Part shown: one piece after another, positions 34,457 to 44,444 of the stretch | How positions within the stretch are numbered: the first letter of the stretch is position 1 | Layout: each line of letters opens with the position of its first letter | Source: Pseudomonas cichorii | Lineage (GTDB): Bacteria > Pseudomonadota > Gammaproteobacteria > Pseudomonadales > Pseudomonadaceae | Assembly: GCF_003700275.1 (NCBI RefSeq) | Contig: NZ_RBRE01000017.1 | Span: 124,001-188,000, forward strand | Direction of reading: 5' to 3' | DNA length: 64,000 nucleotides | Notes under the pieces: generated by a model | The model's input: only the letters and a program-made list of their open reading frames with translations | Database searches by the model: none | Told to the model about the DNA's origin: nothing | Made by a program: the position numbers and the translations under genes

Positions 34457-36094
34457 TTATTGTGCACCCTTGAAATAACCAAAAGAGATTTGACCATCAA
34501 TCGACTTGCTGGCTTCGACGCGCACGTCATTATTTTCGTAGGAAGTATTAAAACTTTTGATAACGACAGGCCATGTAATATCACGTTTTATGGTGACTAT
34601 CGTTCGCCCCTGGGAGAAACTTCCATCCGGATGGCCGGTCATGGTAAAGGACGTGCCCGCTTTGGCTTTGATAATTTTGACAGAACGTATTTCATCATTT
34701 GAACAGCCCAGGCTGTTATTCTTCATCTTGACATTGTGAGTACTGTTAAACGGAATCGTACAGTCCAGATTCTGACTGGCGCTGTTGCCTTCATACGCGG
34801 CGATGGCCGCATCGGAAAAATTGCCAGGCGTTCGACCGACTTGAACGCGGGAAACCTTGCCATTCAGATTGTTATTCCGGATGTAGACGATTTGATAGTC
34901 GGCGTTATTACTATTTTGCTCGAAACTGGAGATGACGACATGCTCTTTTATACCGATGTCCCGCTTGACATCAATAATGGCGTAATCATCTGCTCGACTA
35001 CCCCCGCCATTGTCGAATAGCGTGATTCGGGTACCTTTGCTGATCCCTGATAACGACAGGGATTGTGCCTCATCGTTTTCACAACCCTGAGTCGGCAGAG
35101 TGAGGGTTTTAGAGCCACTGGGAATGACGCAAACGGTGTCCCTCTTTTTATCCGCATTGCCACCTTCCCATAGATAGATGCCTCCCTGAGTCAGGGCCCG
35201 GGCATAAGGGAAAGCATCACCGTTCTGGTAATTGTTGATCCCCATGAAATTCGGTTCTGCGCCACAATTGGCAGCACGCCGCATCAGGTAGGTCAGGTTG
35301 TTATCGTACTTGGCTGAATCAGGAATGGTTGAAGTGACGGTATGAAACTGGTTCATCAGGAACAGACGGTTCCATTGTTTGCCTGTGTTTTTGGCGACCT
35401 TGCGGGTATTCAGCGGAATATCCTTCCAGCGGGTAGGGCATGAAAAATTATGCGCCGCATAGATATTGGAAGCTATAGGGCCGAGGGTGTCCCAGTGGTT
35501 CTGCTTTATCCAGTCCTGATCAAAAAGCACGGTAACGGTTTTTGCACCCACGGTGTAATTTCCACTCACTTCACGTTTGTCCGTCATGAGAATAAGGCGA
35601 TTATTCTTATGGGCCATTTCGTTCAGCGTTGGCCAGCTCTCGGCGCCGAAGTTGCCAGGGTTGAACGAGTAGTCTGCCAATTCCGGTATGGCGTTGAATA
35701 CTTCCTGCATGTCACTGCGACTGACATAGGTCTCAAGAAAAATCGTCACCACTTCCGACGTATTTTTTTTCAGGAACGGGATGAATTCATTCTTCAGCTG
35801 ATTACCAAGCGGGCCGTAGCAGGCGAGGGTCTTGTGGCACACCTTGATACGATTGATGCCTGTCTTGTTGTCGGGATAAAGATCAAGCATGAAACCACGC
35901 ACACCGTCGTTCAGTTGCCTGGGCATCTCGGCCAGATTCTGATTGATTTTTTCATAGGAGTTATGGGTCGTAACCCAGTGATACTGGTCGAACGGTTTGC
36001 TCTTGTCCGCGAAGTTGGCCGCCTGTGCCGTTGCAAGAGTCAATGACAGGAGCGCCGCTCCAGTAAGTGTGTGCAATGCATATTTATTATTCAT
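34457..36094 (-). CDS. Secreted PI-PLC-like phospholipase C with duplicated C-terminal domain
   Basis: The 545-residue protein has a signal peptide (MNNKYALHTLTGAALLSLTL up to AQA at about 25). Its PI-PLC X-type catalytic domain covers about 30-320. The two general acid-base histidines are visible as H44 (WVTTHNSYEK) and H87 (KVCHKTL), with R66 in GVRGFMLDLYP. An asparagine (N45) follows H44 where bacterial PI-PLC has an aspartate. Residues 322-419 and 445-540 are a tandem repeat (GC-NDE and VKRDI/IKRDI motifs), perhaps beta-sandwich or crystallin-like. The gene is AT-richer than its neighbours, suggesting transfer. The TTG at 36112 overlaps the ribosome-binding site, so ATG 36094 is used. 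Confidence 0.85.
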   Translation of the reverse strand: MNNKYALHTLTGAALLSLTLATAQAANFADKSKPFDQYHWVTTHNSYEKINQNLAEMPRQLNDGVRGFMLDLYPDNKTGINRIKVCHKTLACYGPLGNQLKNEFIPFLKKNTSEVVTIFLETYVSRSDMQEVFNAIPELADYSFNPGNFGAESWPTLNEMAHKNNRLILMTDKREVSGNYTVGAKTVTVLFDQDWIKQNHWDTLGPIASNIYAAHNFSCPTRWKDIPLNTRKVAKNTGKQWNRLFLMNQFHTVTSTIPDSAKYDNNLTYLMRRAANCGAEPNFMGINNYQNGDAFPYARALTQGGIYLWEGGNADKKRDTVCVIPSGSKTLTLPTQGCENDEAQSLSLSGISKGTRITLFDNGGGSRADDYAIIDVKRDIGIKEHVVISSFEQNSNNADYQIVYIRNNNLNGKVSRVQVGRTPGNFSDAAIAAYEGNSASQNLDCTIPFNSTHNVKMKNNSLGCSNDEIRSVKIIKAKAGTSFTMTGHPDGSFSQGRTIVTIKRDITWPVVIKSFNTSYENNDVRVEASKSIDGQISFGYFKGAQ

Positions 36095-36318
36095 GATTGA
36101 AATCCTTTTCAATGTTATTCAGGTCCAGTAACAGGACATGTACAAGTACTCTTCCATGAGTGCTTCGGGTAGCAGTAATAGATGAATACGCCGCCCGGTG
36201 GAACCTGCTTATTGTTACCGGCTTTTAATAAGTGTCAGTGGCAAAGCCTCTCAGCCAGTGAAACCACACCACCTGTCAGGCGGGAAATATTTTTTTCGGG
36301 CAGCTACCTATTTTGCTG

Positions 36319-36338
36319 TACTGTATGCATAAACAGTA
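36319..36338. promoter_or_regulatory. LexA (SOS) box upstream of the radical SAM gene
   Basis: TACTGTATGCATAAACAGTA is nearly identical to the E. coli LexA consensus TACTGTATATATATACAGTA, with CTG-N10-CAG intact and AT-rich core. It ends 14 bases before the ATG of the gene at 36353. Orthologues of that gene (PA0069 in P. aeruginosa) belong to the SOS regulon. Confidence 0.88.
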
Positions 36339-36352
36339 TTCGAGTCTTCCTC

Positions 36353-37411
36353 ATGGTCAGCACACCTTCGATTCGCGGCCGTGGCACTGCCACCAATCCA
36401 CACAATCGCTTTGCGCCCCAGCGGTCAGTCGCCGAGGACGACGGCTGGTATCAGGAGGTCCCGCTGACCCAGGGCACTCAGGTCATCCACGAAACGTCCA
36501 AGAGCATCATCACCCGCAATACCTCGCCGGACATTCCCTTCGATCGTTCGATCAATCCTTACCGGGGCTGCGAACACGGCTGTATCTACTGCTTCGCAAG
36601 GCCCAGCCATGCCTATTGGGACATGTCGCCGGGGCTGGATTTCGAGACCAAGCTGATCGTCAAGACCAATGCGGCAGCGCTGCTGGAACAGCAGCTTTCC
36701 AAACCCGGTTACCAGTGCGCGCCTATCACGCTGGGCGCCAATACCGACCCGTACCAGCCCATAGAACGCGAACAACGCATCACCCGCGCAACCCTGGAAG
36801 TCCTGCTGCGCTATCGCCATCCGGTGTCGATCATCACCAAGGGCTCGCTGATCCTGCGCGACCTCGATCTGCTGGCCGAAATGGCCCGGTTGCAGCTGGT
36901 TTCGGTATTCATCAGCCTGACTACCCTGGATGACGAACTCAAGTGCATTCTTGAACCCCGGGCAGCGGCGCCCAAGGCGCGCCTGCGGGCGATTCGGGTC
37001 TTGCGCCAGGCAGGCATTCCGGTGGGCGTGTTGTGCGCGCCGATGATTCCGATGATCAACGACAGCGAACTCGAAGCCCTGCTCAGTGAAGCCAAGGCTG
37101 CCGGTGCGCTGAGCGCAAGCTATGTGATGCTGCGCCTGCCGCTGGAAGTGGCGCCGCTGTTCGATGAATGGCTGCGCACACATTATCCGCAACGTGCGGA
37201 ACATGTGATGAGTCTGATACGTCAAACCCGAGGCGGTGAGCTCTATAACAGCGAGTTCGGCTCGCGGATGCGGGGCGAGGGGCCTTTTGCCGATCTTCTG
37301 GCCAGGCGTTACGCAATTGCGACCAGCAAGCTGGGACTCAATCGCCGCGAAAGCTTTCAACTCGACTGCAGCGCCTTTTGCCCGCCGGGAGGGCAGATGT
37401 CGTTGCTGTAA
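36353..37411 (+). CDS. SplB-like radical SAM protein (PA0069 family)
   Basis: The 352-residue radical SAM enzyme has the cluster motif C73-EHG-C77-IY-C80 (NPYRGCEHGCIYCFARPS). It belongs to the group related to spore photoproduct lyase (SplB, COG1533). These enzymes use S-adenosylmethionine and a 4Fe-4S cluster. In non-spore-formers the reaction is unknown, but damage repair is plausible. The LexA box just upstream implies SOS induction. The ATG at 36353 follows the box with only a weak ribosome-binding site. The PI-PLC gene lies divergently upstream. Confidence 0.9.
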   Translation: MVSTPSIRGRGTATNPHNRFAPQRSVAEDDGWYQEVPLTQGTQVIHETSKSIITRNTSPDIPFDRSINPYRGCEHGCIYCFARPSHAYWDMSPGLDFETKLIVKTNAAALLEQQLSKPGYQCAPITLGANTDPYQPIEREQRITRATLEVLLRYRHPVSIITKGSLILRDLDLLAEMARLQLVSVFISLTTLDDELKCILEPRAAAPKARLRAIRVLRQAGIPVGVLCAPMIPMINDSELEALLSEAKAAGALSASYVMLRLPLEVAPLFDEWLRTHYPQRAEHVMSLIRQTRGGELYNSEFGSRMRGEGPFADLLARRYAIATSKLGLNRRESFQLDCSAFCPPGGQMSLL

Positions 37412-37614
37412 TGTAGTTGAAGTACAGGAAATGGCGTCCTAGAGCTGTCGCATTCAGTTTCACTTAAGCTTGAGTGGTTAATCTGTAAATCGGAGTGATG
37501 CCCGCGGTAGCGTTCAATGGAATTGTTCGCTATGCCAGACAAAAGGGCCCCGGTCCGGTTTCGCTTAAAGAAAGCATGAAAAATCCACATCAATCCGTCA
37601 GAGAGGATGAAGAC

Positions 37615-38346
37615 ATGAGAGACATGGATAAACAGCAGTCGGCTACCTCAGCCAGTGAACAGCCGACATTGAGTAGTGCTGAGGTAGCTCTGCAACACAT
37701 CGTGGATGGCTTCGTGCACTTTCGCCATGAGGTCTTCCCTCAGCAGGAAGAGTTGTTCAAGAAGCTGGCCACGGCGCAATCGCCTCGCGCCATGTTCATC
37801 ACCTGCGCAGACTCGCGCATCGTGCCTGAACTGATTACCCAGAGTTCCCCAGGCGACCTGTTCGTCACCCGTAACGTCGGTAACGTCGTTCCACCTTACG
37901 GCCAGATGAACGGTGGTGTTTCAACAGCCCTCGAGTATGCGGTTTCGGCTCTGGGCGTACAGCACATCATCATCTGCGGGCACTCCGATTGCGGCGCAAT
38001 GCGTGCCGTACTCAACCCTCAAAGCCTCGATAAAATGCCGACGGTAAAAGCCTGGCTGCGTCATGCAGAAGTTGCCCGTACGGTTGTCGAGAACAACTGC
38101 AGCTGCTCTGGCGAAAAGGAAACGATGCACGTCCTGACTCAGGAAAACGTGATCGCCCAGCTCCAGCATCTACGTACTCACCCTTCGGTTGCCTCCAAAA
38201 TGGCCAGTGGTCAGTTGTTCATCCATGGTTGGGTCTACAACATCGAAACCAGTGAAATTCTGGCTTACGACTCGGAAGTGGATCGTTTCCGGCCACTCGA
38301 TGGCGATGGCCCGACACCCATGGCTACCCCGAAACCGCGTTTCTAG
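37615..38346 (+). CDS. Beta-class carbonic anhydrase
   Basis: The 243-residue beta carbonic anhydrase interconverts CO2 and bicarbonate. Zinc ligands and the catalytic dyad are visible as C64-A-D66-S-R and H123-SD-C126-GAM. The ATG at 37615 has GAGAGGATG upstream. The SulP transporter starts 112 bp downstream in the same direction. The pairing suggests a bicarbonate supply or uptake module, seen in other Pseudomonas next to the cox locus. Confidence 0.94.
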   Translation: MRDMDKQQSATSASEQPTLSSAEVALQHIVDGFVHFRHEVFPQQEELFKKLATAQSPRAMFITCADSRIVPELITQSSPGDLFVTRNVGNVVPPYGQMNGGVSTALEYAVSALGVQHIIICGHSDCGAMRAVLNPQSLDKMPTVKAWLRHAEVARTVVENNCSCSGEKETMHVLTQENVIAQLQHLRTHPSVASKMASGQLFIHGWVYNIETSEILAYDSEVDRFRPLDGDGPTPMATPKPRF

Positions 38347-38458
38347 TCGCCTGATTCAACGCACGACTGGCGGTAAAAACCTCTTTTAGCCTATGGCGGT
38401 TGCGCAGGATGCGCGCCGCCAGGCTTTGTTACGTCTGAAGAGATCCCGGAGAAGCATC

Positions 38459-39991
38459 ATGGGTACTACAGCACTGAAATCCGTTTTACCACGGGAGCTG
38501 CTCGCTTCCGTGGTGGTGTTCCTGGTTGCCCTGCCGTTGTGCATGGGGATCGCAATTGCTTCAGGCATGCCGCCAGCCAAAGGTCTGATCACAGGCATCA
38601 TTGGTGGCCTGGTGGTTGGCTGGCTGGCGGGCTCGCCCTTGCAGGTCAGTGGTCCGGCTGCGGGACTGGCCGTTCTGGTATTTGAACTGGTGCGCGAGCA
38701 CGGCATGGCCATGCTCGGCCCGATCCTGCTGCTGGCCGGTCTGCTGCAACTGTTGGCCGGGCGCTTCAAGCTCGGTTGCTGGTTCCGTGTAACGGCACCG
38801 GCAGTGGTCTACGGCATGCTGGCAGGTATCGGTGTGCTGATCGTGTTATCGCAGATGCATGTGATGTTCGATGGCGGGCCGAAGCCTTCCGGACTGGATA
38901 ACCTGATCGCATTCCCTGCAACGCTGGTCCAGGCCGTCGGCCCGGGTTCCGGCATGTACGCTGGCATGCTGGGTCTGGGCACCATCCTGGTGATGTGGTC
39001 GTGGGACAAGTTGCGTCCACAGTCACTGCGCTTCGTTCCGGGAGCCTTGCTGGGTGTCGGCATTGCAACCGGGATCAGCCTTGCGATGGCACTGGAGGTC
39101 AAGCGCGTTGAAGTGCCTGACAATCTGGCCGATGCCATTGACTGGTTGCGCCCGGCGGACCTTCTGAATCTGGCCGATCCTGCAATCCTGATTGCCGCCA
39201 TCGCCGTGGCCTTCATCGCCAGCGCTGAAACCCTGCTCTCGGCGGCTGCCGTCGACCGCATGCACAGCGGCACGCGCTCTGACTTCGACAAGGAGTTGAG
39301 TGCGCAGGGCGTAGGTAACATGCTTTGCGGCCTGGTCGGTTCGCTGCCAATGACCGGCGTTATCGTTCGCAGCTCGGCGAACGTTCAGGCAGGTGCCACA
39401 ACCCGTTTCTCGACGATTTTCCATGGCCTCTGGCTGCTGGCCTTCGTCCTGCTGCTGTCGAGCGTGCTGCAAAGCATTCCGGTGGCAAGCCTGGCGGGTG
39501 TGCTGGTCTACACGGGCCTCAAGCTGGTGGACCTCAAGGCATTTCGTGGCCTGGGTCGTTATGGCCGCATGCCGATGTTCATCTATGCCGCCACAGCGTC
39601 GTCGATCATCTTCACTGACCTGCTGACCGGTGTACTGGTCGGTTTCGGTCTGACTCTGGTCAAGCTGGCACTCAAGGCTTCGCGCCTGAAGATCAGCCTG
39701 GTGCAACTGGAGGCCGAAGGCGAGATGGAACTGCGTCTGGTAGGTGCTGCAACCTTCCTCAAGGTACCGGCGCTGACCAAGGTGCTGGGCAGCATCCCGC
39801 AAGGCAGTACCGTGCACGTTCCGCTGAACAACCTGAGCTATATCGATCACTCTTGCCTGGAATTGCTGGAAGAGTGGGGACGAGCCAATGCCGCTCAGGG
39901 TACGAAACTGCGCATCGAGTCGCGCGGCTTGAAGCGTCGTCTGGAAGGGCGTGTTTACACGACAACCGGAATCGGGGCCGCCGCCAGGTAG
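38459..39991 (+). CDS. SulP-family anion transporter (probable bicarbonate transporter)
   Basis: The 510-residue protein has about 10-12 membrane segments with the SulP pattern (SVVVFLVALPLCMGIAIASG, FIASAETLLSAAAVDRMHSG). A C-terminal STAS-like domain (about 425-510, STVHVPLNNLSYIDHSCLEL) follows. SulP proteins carry sulfate, bicarbonate or other anions. With a carbonic anhydrase gene immediately upstream, bicarbonate is the likely substrate here. The ATG at 38459 has GGAGAAG in front. It ends 95 bp before the convergent conserved gene. Confidence 0.88.
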   Translation: MGTTALKSVLPRELLASVVVFLVALPLCMGIAIASGMPPAKGLITGIIGGLVVGWLAGSPLQVSGPAAGLAVLVFELVREHGMAMLGPILLLAGLLQLLAGRFKLGCWFRVTAPAVVYGMLAGIGVLIVLSQMHVMFDGGPKPSGLDNLIAFPATLVQAVGPGSGMYAGMLGLGTILVMWSWDKLRPQSLRFVPGALLGVGIATGISLAMALEVKRVEVPDNLADAIDWLRPADLLNLADPAILIAAIAVAFIASAETLLSAAAVDRMHSGTRSDFDKELSAQGVGNMLCGLVGSLPMTGVIVRSSANVQAGATTRFSTIFHGLWLLAFVLLLSSVLQSIPVASLAGVLVYTGLKLVDLKAFRGLGRYGRMPMFIYAATASSIIFTDLLTGVLVGFGLTLVKLALKASRLKISLVQLEAEGEMELRLVGAATFLKVPALTKVLGSIPQGSTVHVPLNNLSYIDHSCLELLEEWGRANAAQGTKLRIESRGLKRRLEGRVYTTTGIGAAAR

Positions 39992-40086
39992 TCCTCGTCA
40001 GCGGTGGGCGTCTTCGCGAAGCAGCGGAGCGCCTGCCGACTCTTCTTCCCTTGCTTGCAAGGATATTCTTGCAACGCGCAGCAGCA

Positions 40087-40737
40087 TCAGGCCTCGGGGC
40101 GTTCCAGCTCCAGGCCGATCCCCAATTGACGTGACAGACACGGCCAGAGTTTCCACGCGGCTTCAGTGTCAGGGCTGCCAAGGCGGTCACGATAGGTTTC
40201 GACCGACTCCAGAGCAAAACTGTCTTCATCGAGTAGCTGGTCAACGGCGTGATGGACGGCTTCGTCGAGCTGGTTGGCAAACTCTTCACCAATCAACTGG
40301 TGGGCAATCAGGCTGGCGACGGTGGTGTTGGAAGGAATCAATGGCTGGCCGAAGTGCTTGATGTAGATATCGTTCACTTCTTCCATCAGGCGATGCGCCA
40401 GATAAGCCTCATCCAGCAAACTGTCGAGCCCTTCATGGCCGGCCATGATCGAGGGTGGCGCGATGAAAAACTGTTCGGCAATCTTCAGGACAGGTTTTAT
40501 CTGCCCCTCTATACCTGCCCGAACTGCAACTTCATAAGCGGCGTCCAGCAAGTCCGGCACCAATTCGATATAGGCAGAAACAAAGCGCGTCAAAACACCT
40601 TTTGCGTCGACATCGGGAATATCGATGGCGGGATGCAAGTGCGGGAGTTGGCTTTCCAGCTGTTGTAGCAATTGGCCAGTTTCGGCTTCGTGTTTATGTG
40701 CACGCTGAATCTGCTCGCGCAATGCGGCGGTGTTCAT
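40087..40737 (-). CDS. Conserved protein of unknown function (PA0104-like)
   Basis: The 216-residue soluble protein is mainly helical (AALREQIQRAHKHEAETGQL, EGLDSLLDEAYLAHRLMEEV). It corresponds in position to the P. aeruginosa gene between the SulP transporter and coxB. No domain or active site is recognised and no signal peptide is visible. The ATG at 40737 has AGGAGCC upstream. It is divergent from coxB. Confidence 0.8.
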   Translation of the reverse strand: MNTAALREQIQRAHKHEAETGQLLQQLESQLPHLHPAIDIPDVDAKGVLTRFVSAYIELVPDLLDAAYEVAVRAGIEGQIKPVLKIAEQFFIAPPSIMAGHEGLDSLLDEAYLAHRLMEEVNDIYIKHFGQPLIPSNTTVASLIAHQLIGEEFANQLDEAVHHAVDQLLDEDSFALESVETYRDRLGSPDTEAAWKLWPCLSRQLGIGLELERPEA

Positions 40738-41096
40738 GAAGGCTCCTGAAGGCTTAAAACCAGGTAATTTTGTGATGGAAGTCATACGTTAGCCTGATTG
40801 GCTCGTTTCCTAAGACGCATTTTTCATAACTAAGTAACATTTATATGTATTGGTTATTAAAAGACTCTTTGAAGCGCTCTAACCTGCGCCTTTGATAGAC
40901 GCCCCTCCATCTATATGGATAGATCCCGACTCGCGTTGCGCACTCTCCAGCTGTGTCTATACTCGGCTGTGAAGGAAGTTGGCTGATGGCCGCAACGCTG
41001 TAGACCTGGCAACCCTGGGCATGATGTCAGTGGATTCGCAAGCCACTCCTTGGCCGCAGATCGAGACTGCGGATCACATGCCTGGGGGACCCCGCG
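40738..41096. other. 359-bp region upstream of the cox operon
   Basis: The region lies between the divergent conserved gene and coxB. It carries a CTATACT element at 40957-40963 and a small inverted repeat ATCTAT/ATAGAT at 40909-40924. No gene was found. It probably holds the aa3 oxidase promoter. Confidence 0.6.
40957..40963 (+). promoter_or_regulatory. Sigma-S-type -10 element of the cox operon
   Basis: CTATACT matches the RpoS -10 consensus exactly and lies about 134 bases before the coxB ATG. In P. aeruginosa the aa3 oxidase is induced by starvation in an RpoS-dependent way, which fits. No -35 element was sought, since sigma-S promoters often lack a strong one. Confidence 0.5.
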
Positions 41097-42221
41097 ATGA
41101 AGCGACGTCCATACGTTTGGATAGGTGTTGCGTTGTGGCCAATATCTGGTCAGGCGCAGGCAGCCTGGACAACGAATATGACGCCTGGCGCTTCTGCCGT
41201 CAGCAATGCGGTATTCGATCTGCACATGACCATCTTCTGGATCTGTGTGGTAATCGGACTTGCGGTATTCACCGCCATGTTCTGGTCGATGCTCATGCAT
41301 CGACGTTCCATCGGGCAGAAGGCTGCCCATTTCCACGAAAACACCACCGTCGAAATTCTCTGGACCCTTGTACCCTTTCTGATTCTGGTGGCCATGGCGA
41401 TCCCGGCGACCCGCACCCTGATCAACATGTATGACGCCAGCGAGTCGGATGTCGATATCCAGGTCACCGGCTATCAGTGGAAATGGCACTACAAATACCT
41501 GGGGCAGGATGTCGAATTCTTCAGCAACCTGGCGACCCCCACCGAGCAGATCCACAACCGCGATCCCAAGAGCGAACATTACCTGCTGGAAGTCGATCAA
41601 CCGCTGGTCCTGCCGGTGGGCGAGAAGATCCGCTTTCTGGTGACCGGCGCCGACGTGATCCATTCCTGGTGGGTGCCTGCTTTCGCGGTCAAGCGCGATG
41701 CCATTCCGGGGTTCGTCAATGAGGCCTGGACCCGTATCGAAAAGCCCGGCATCTATCGCGGCCAATGCACCGAGCTGTGCGGCAAGGATCACGCTTTCAT
41801 GCCGATTGTGGTGGAGGCCAAGTCACCGGCCGATTACCAGACCTGGCTGGCCGGGCGCAAGGAAGAAGGCGCAAGGCTCAAGGAGCTGACCAGCAAGGAC
41901 TGGACCCGCGAAGAACTGGTCGCCCATGGCGACAAGGTCTATCACACCGTTTGCGCTGCCTGCCATCAGGCCGAAGGGCAGGGCATGCCGCCGCTGTTTC
42001 CGGCGCTCAAGGGTTCGCCGATAGCGACCGGCCCAATCGAAGGGCACCTGAACATTGTGTTCAACGGCAAACCGGGAACGGCCATGGCGGCCTTCGGCAA
42101 ACAACTGTCGGAGGTCGATATCGCCGCAGTCGTGACCTACGAACGCAATGCCTGGGGTAACGCCAAGGGCGACATGCTCAGCCCCAGGGATGTGCTGGCC
42201 CTCAAGCAGGCCCAGCAGTGA
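41097..42221 (+). CDS. coxB: Cytochrome c oxidase subunit II with fused cytochrome c domain
   Basis: Subunit II receives electrons from cytochrome c and passes them via the CuA centre to CoxA. The 374-residue protein has a signal-like N-terminus and two membrane segments (about 45-110). The CuA site is CTELCGKDHAFM (about 223-234). A C-terminal cytochrome c domain has C286-AAC-H290. This is the caa3-like form usual in Pseudomonas aa3 oxidases. Upstream is the sigma-S-like promoter. The ATG at 41097 is preceded by GGGGGACC. Confidence 0.96.
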   Translation: MKRRPYVWIGVALWPISGQAQAAWTTNMTPGASAVSNAVFDLHMTIFWICVVIGLAVFTAMFWSMLMHRRSIGQKAAHFHENTTVEILWTLVPFLILVAMAIPATRTLINMYDASESDVDIQVTGYQWKWHYKYLGQDVEFFSNLATPTEQIHNRDPKSEHYLLEVDQPLVLPVGEKIRFLVTGADVIHSWWVPAFAVKRDAIPGFVNEAWTRIEKPGIYRGQCTELCGKDHAFMPIVVEAKSPADYQTWLAGRKEEGARLKELTSKDWTREELVAHGDKVYHTVCAACHQAEGQGMPPLFPALKGSPIATGPIEGHLNIVFNGKPGTAMAAFGKQLSEVDIAAVVTYERNAWGNAKGDMLSPRDVLALKQAQQ

Positions 42222-42272
42222 ACTGGCCAATGGTTTTGCGCAGAACTTGCTCGTGAACAGAGGATAGCGGAC

Positions 42273-43865
<1,593 letters not shown>

Positions 43866-43873
43866 GTAACGAC

Positions 43874-44431
43874 ATGAGCGAAAACCATTCGACCCGCAGG
43901 CTTGTCCCGCGCCTGCTGCTGATCGTGGCACTGATGTTTGCCTTCGGCTTCGCGCTGGTGCCCTTGTATGACGTGATGTGCAGGGCCTTTGGCATCAATG
44001 GCAAGACCGGCGACCAATATCAGGGATCGCAGGTGATCGATCAGGAGCGGCTGGTGCGCGTGCAGTTCATCTCCACCAATTCGGTGGACATGGTCTGGGC
44101 ATTCTATCCGCGCAGCGACGAGATCGAAGTTCACCCGGGCGCCGTCAACGAGATGATTTTCGTGGCGCAGAACCCCACCGACAAGGCGATGACCGCGCAA
44201 GCCGTACCCAGCATTTCGCCGGGCCAGGCCGCGGTTTATTTCCACAAGACCGAATGCTTCTGTTTTACCCAGCAGATGCTGCAACCGGGCGAGCGGATCG
44301 AGATGCCAGTGCGTTTCATCGTTGACCGCGACCTGCCCAGGGACGTGAAACACCTGACCCTGGCTTACACGTTGTTCGACATCACTGCACGCCAGCCGCC
44401 GGTTCTGCCGGTCGCGAAAAACGGTGGCTGA
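43874..44431 (+). CDS. ctaG: Cox11/CtaG copper chaperone for CuB
   Basis: Cox11 inserts copper into the CuB centre of subunit I. The 185-residue protein has one N-terminal membrane segment (about 12-34) and a periplasmic immunoglobulin-like domain. The copper-binding CFCF motif sits in HKTECFCFTQQMLQPGE. It starts 8 bp after coxA and precedes coxC by 13 bp, so it belongs to the structural operon. Confidence 0.95.
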   Translation: MSENHSTRRLVPRLLLIVALMFAFGFALVPLYDVMCRAFGINGKTGDQYQGSQVIDQERLVRVQFISTNSVDMVWAFYPRSDEIEVHPGAVNEMIFVAQNPTDKAMTAQAVPSISPGQAAVYFHKTECFCFTQQMLQPGERIEMPVRFIVDRDLPRDVKHLTLAYTLFDITARQPPVLPVAKNGG

Positions 44432-44444
44432 AGGAGACGCTCAC

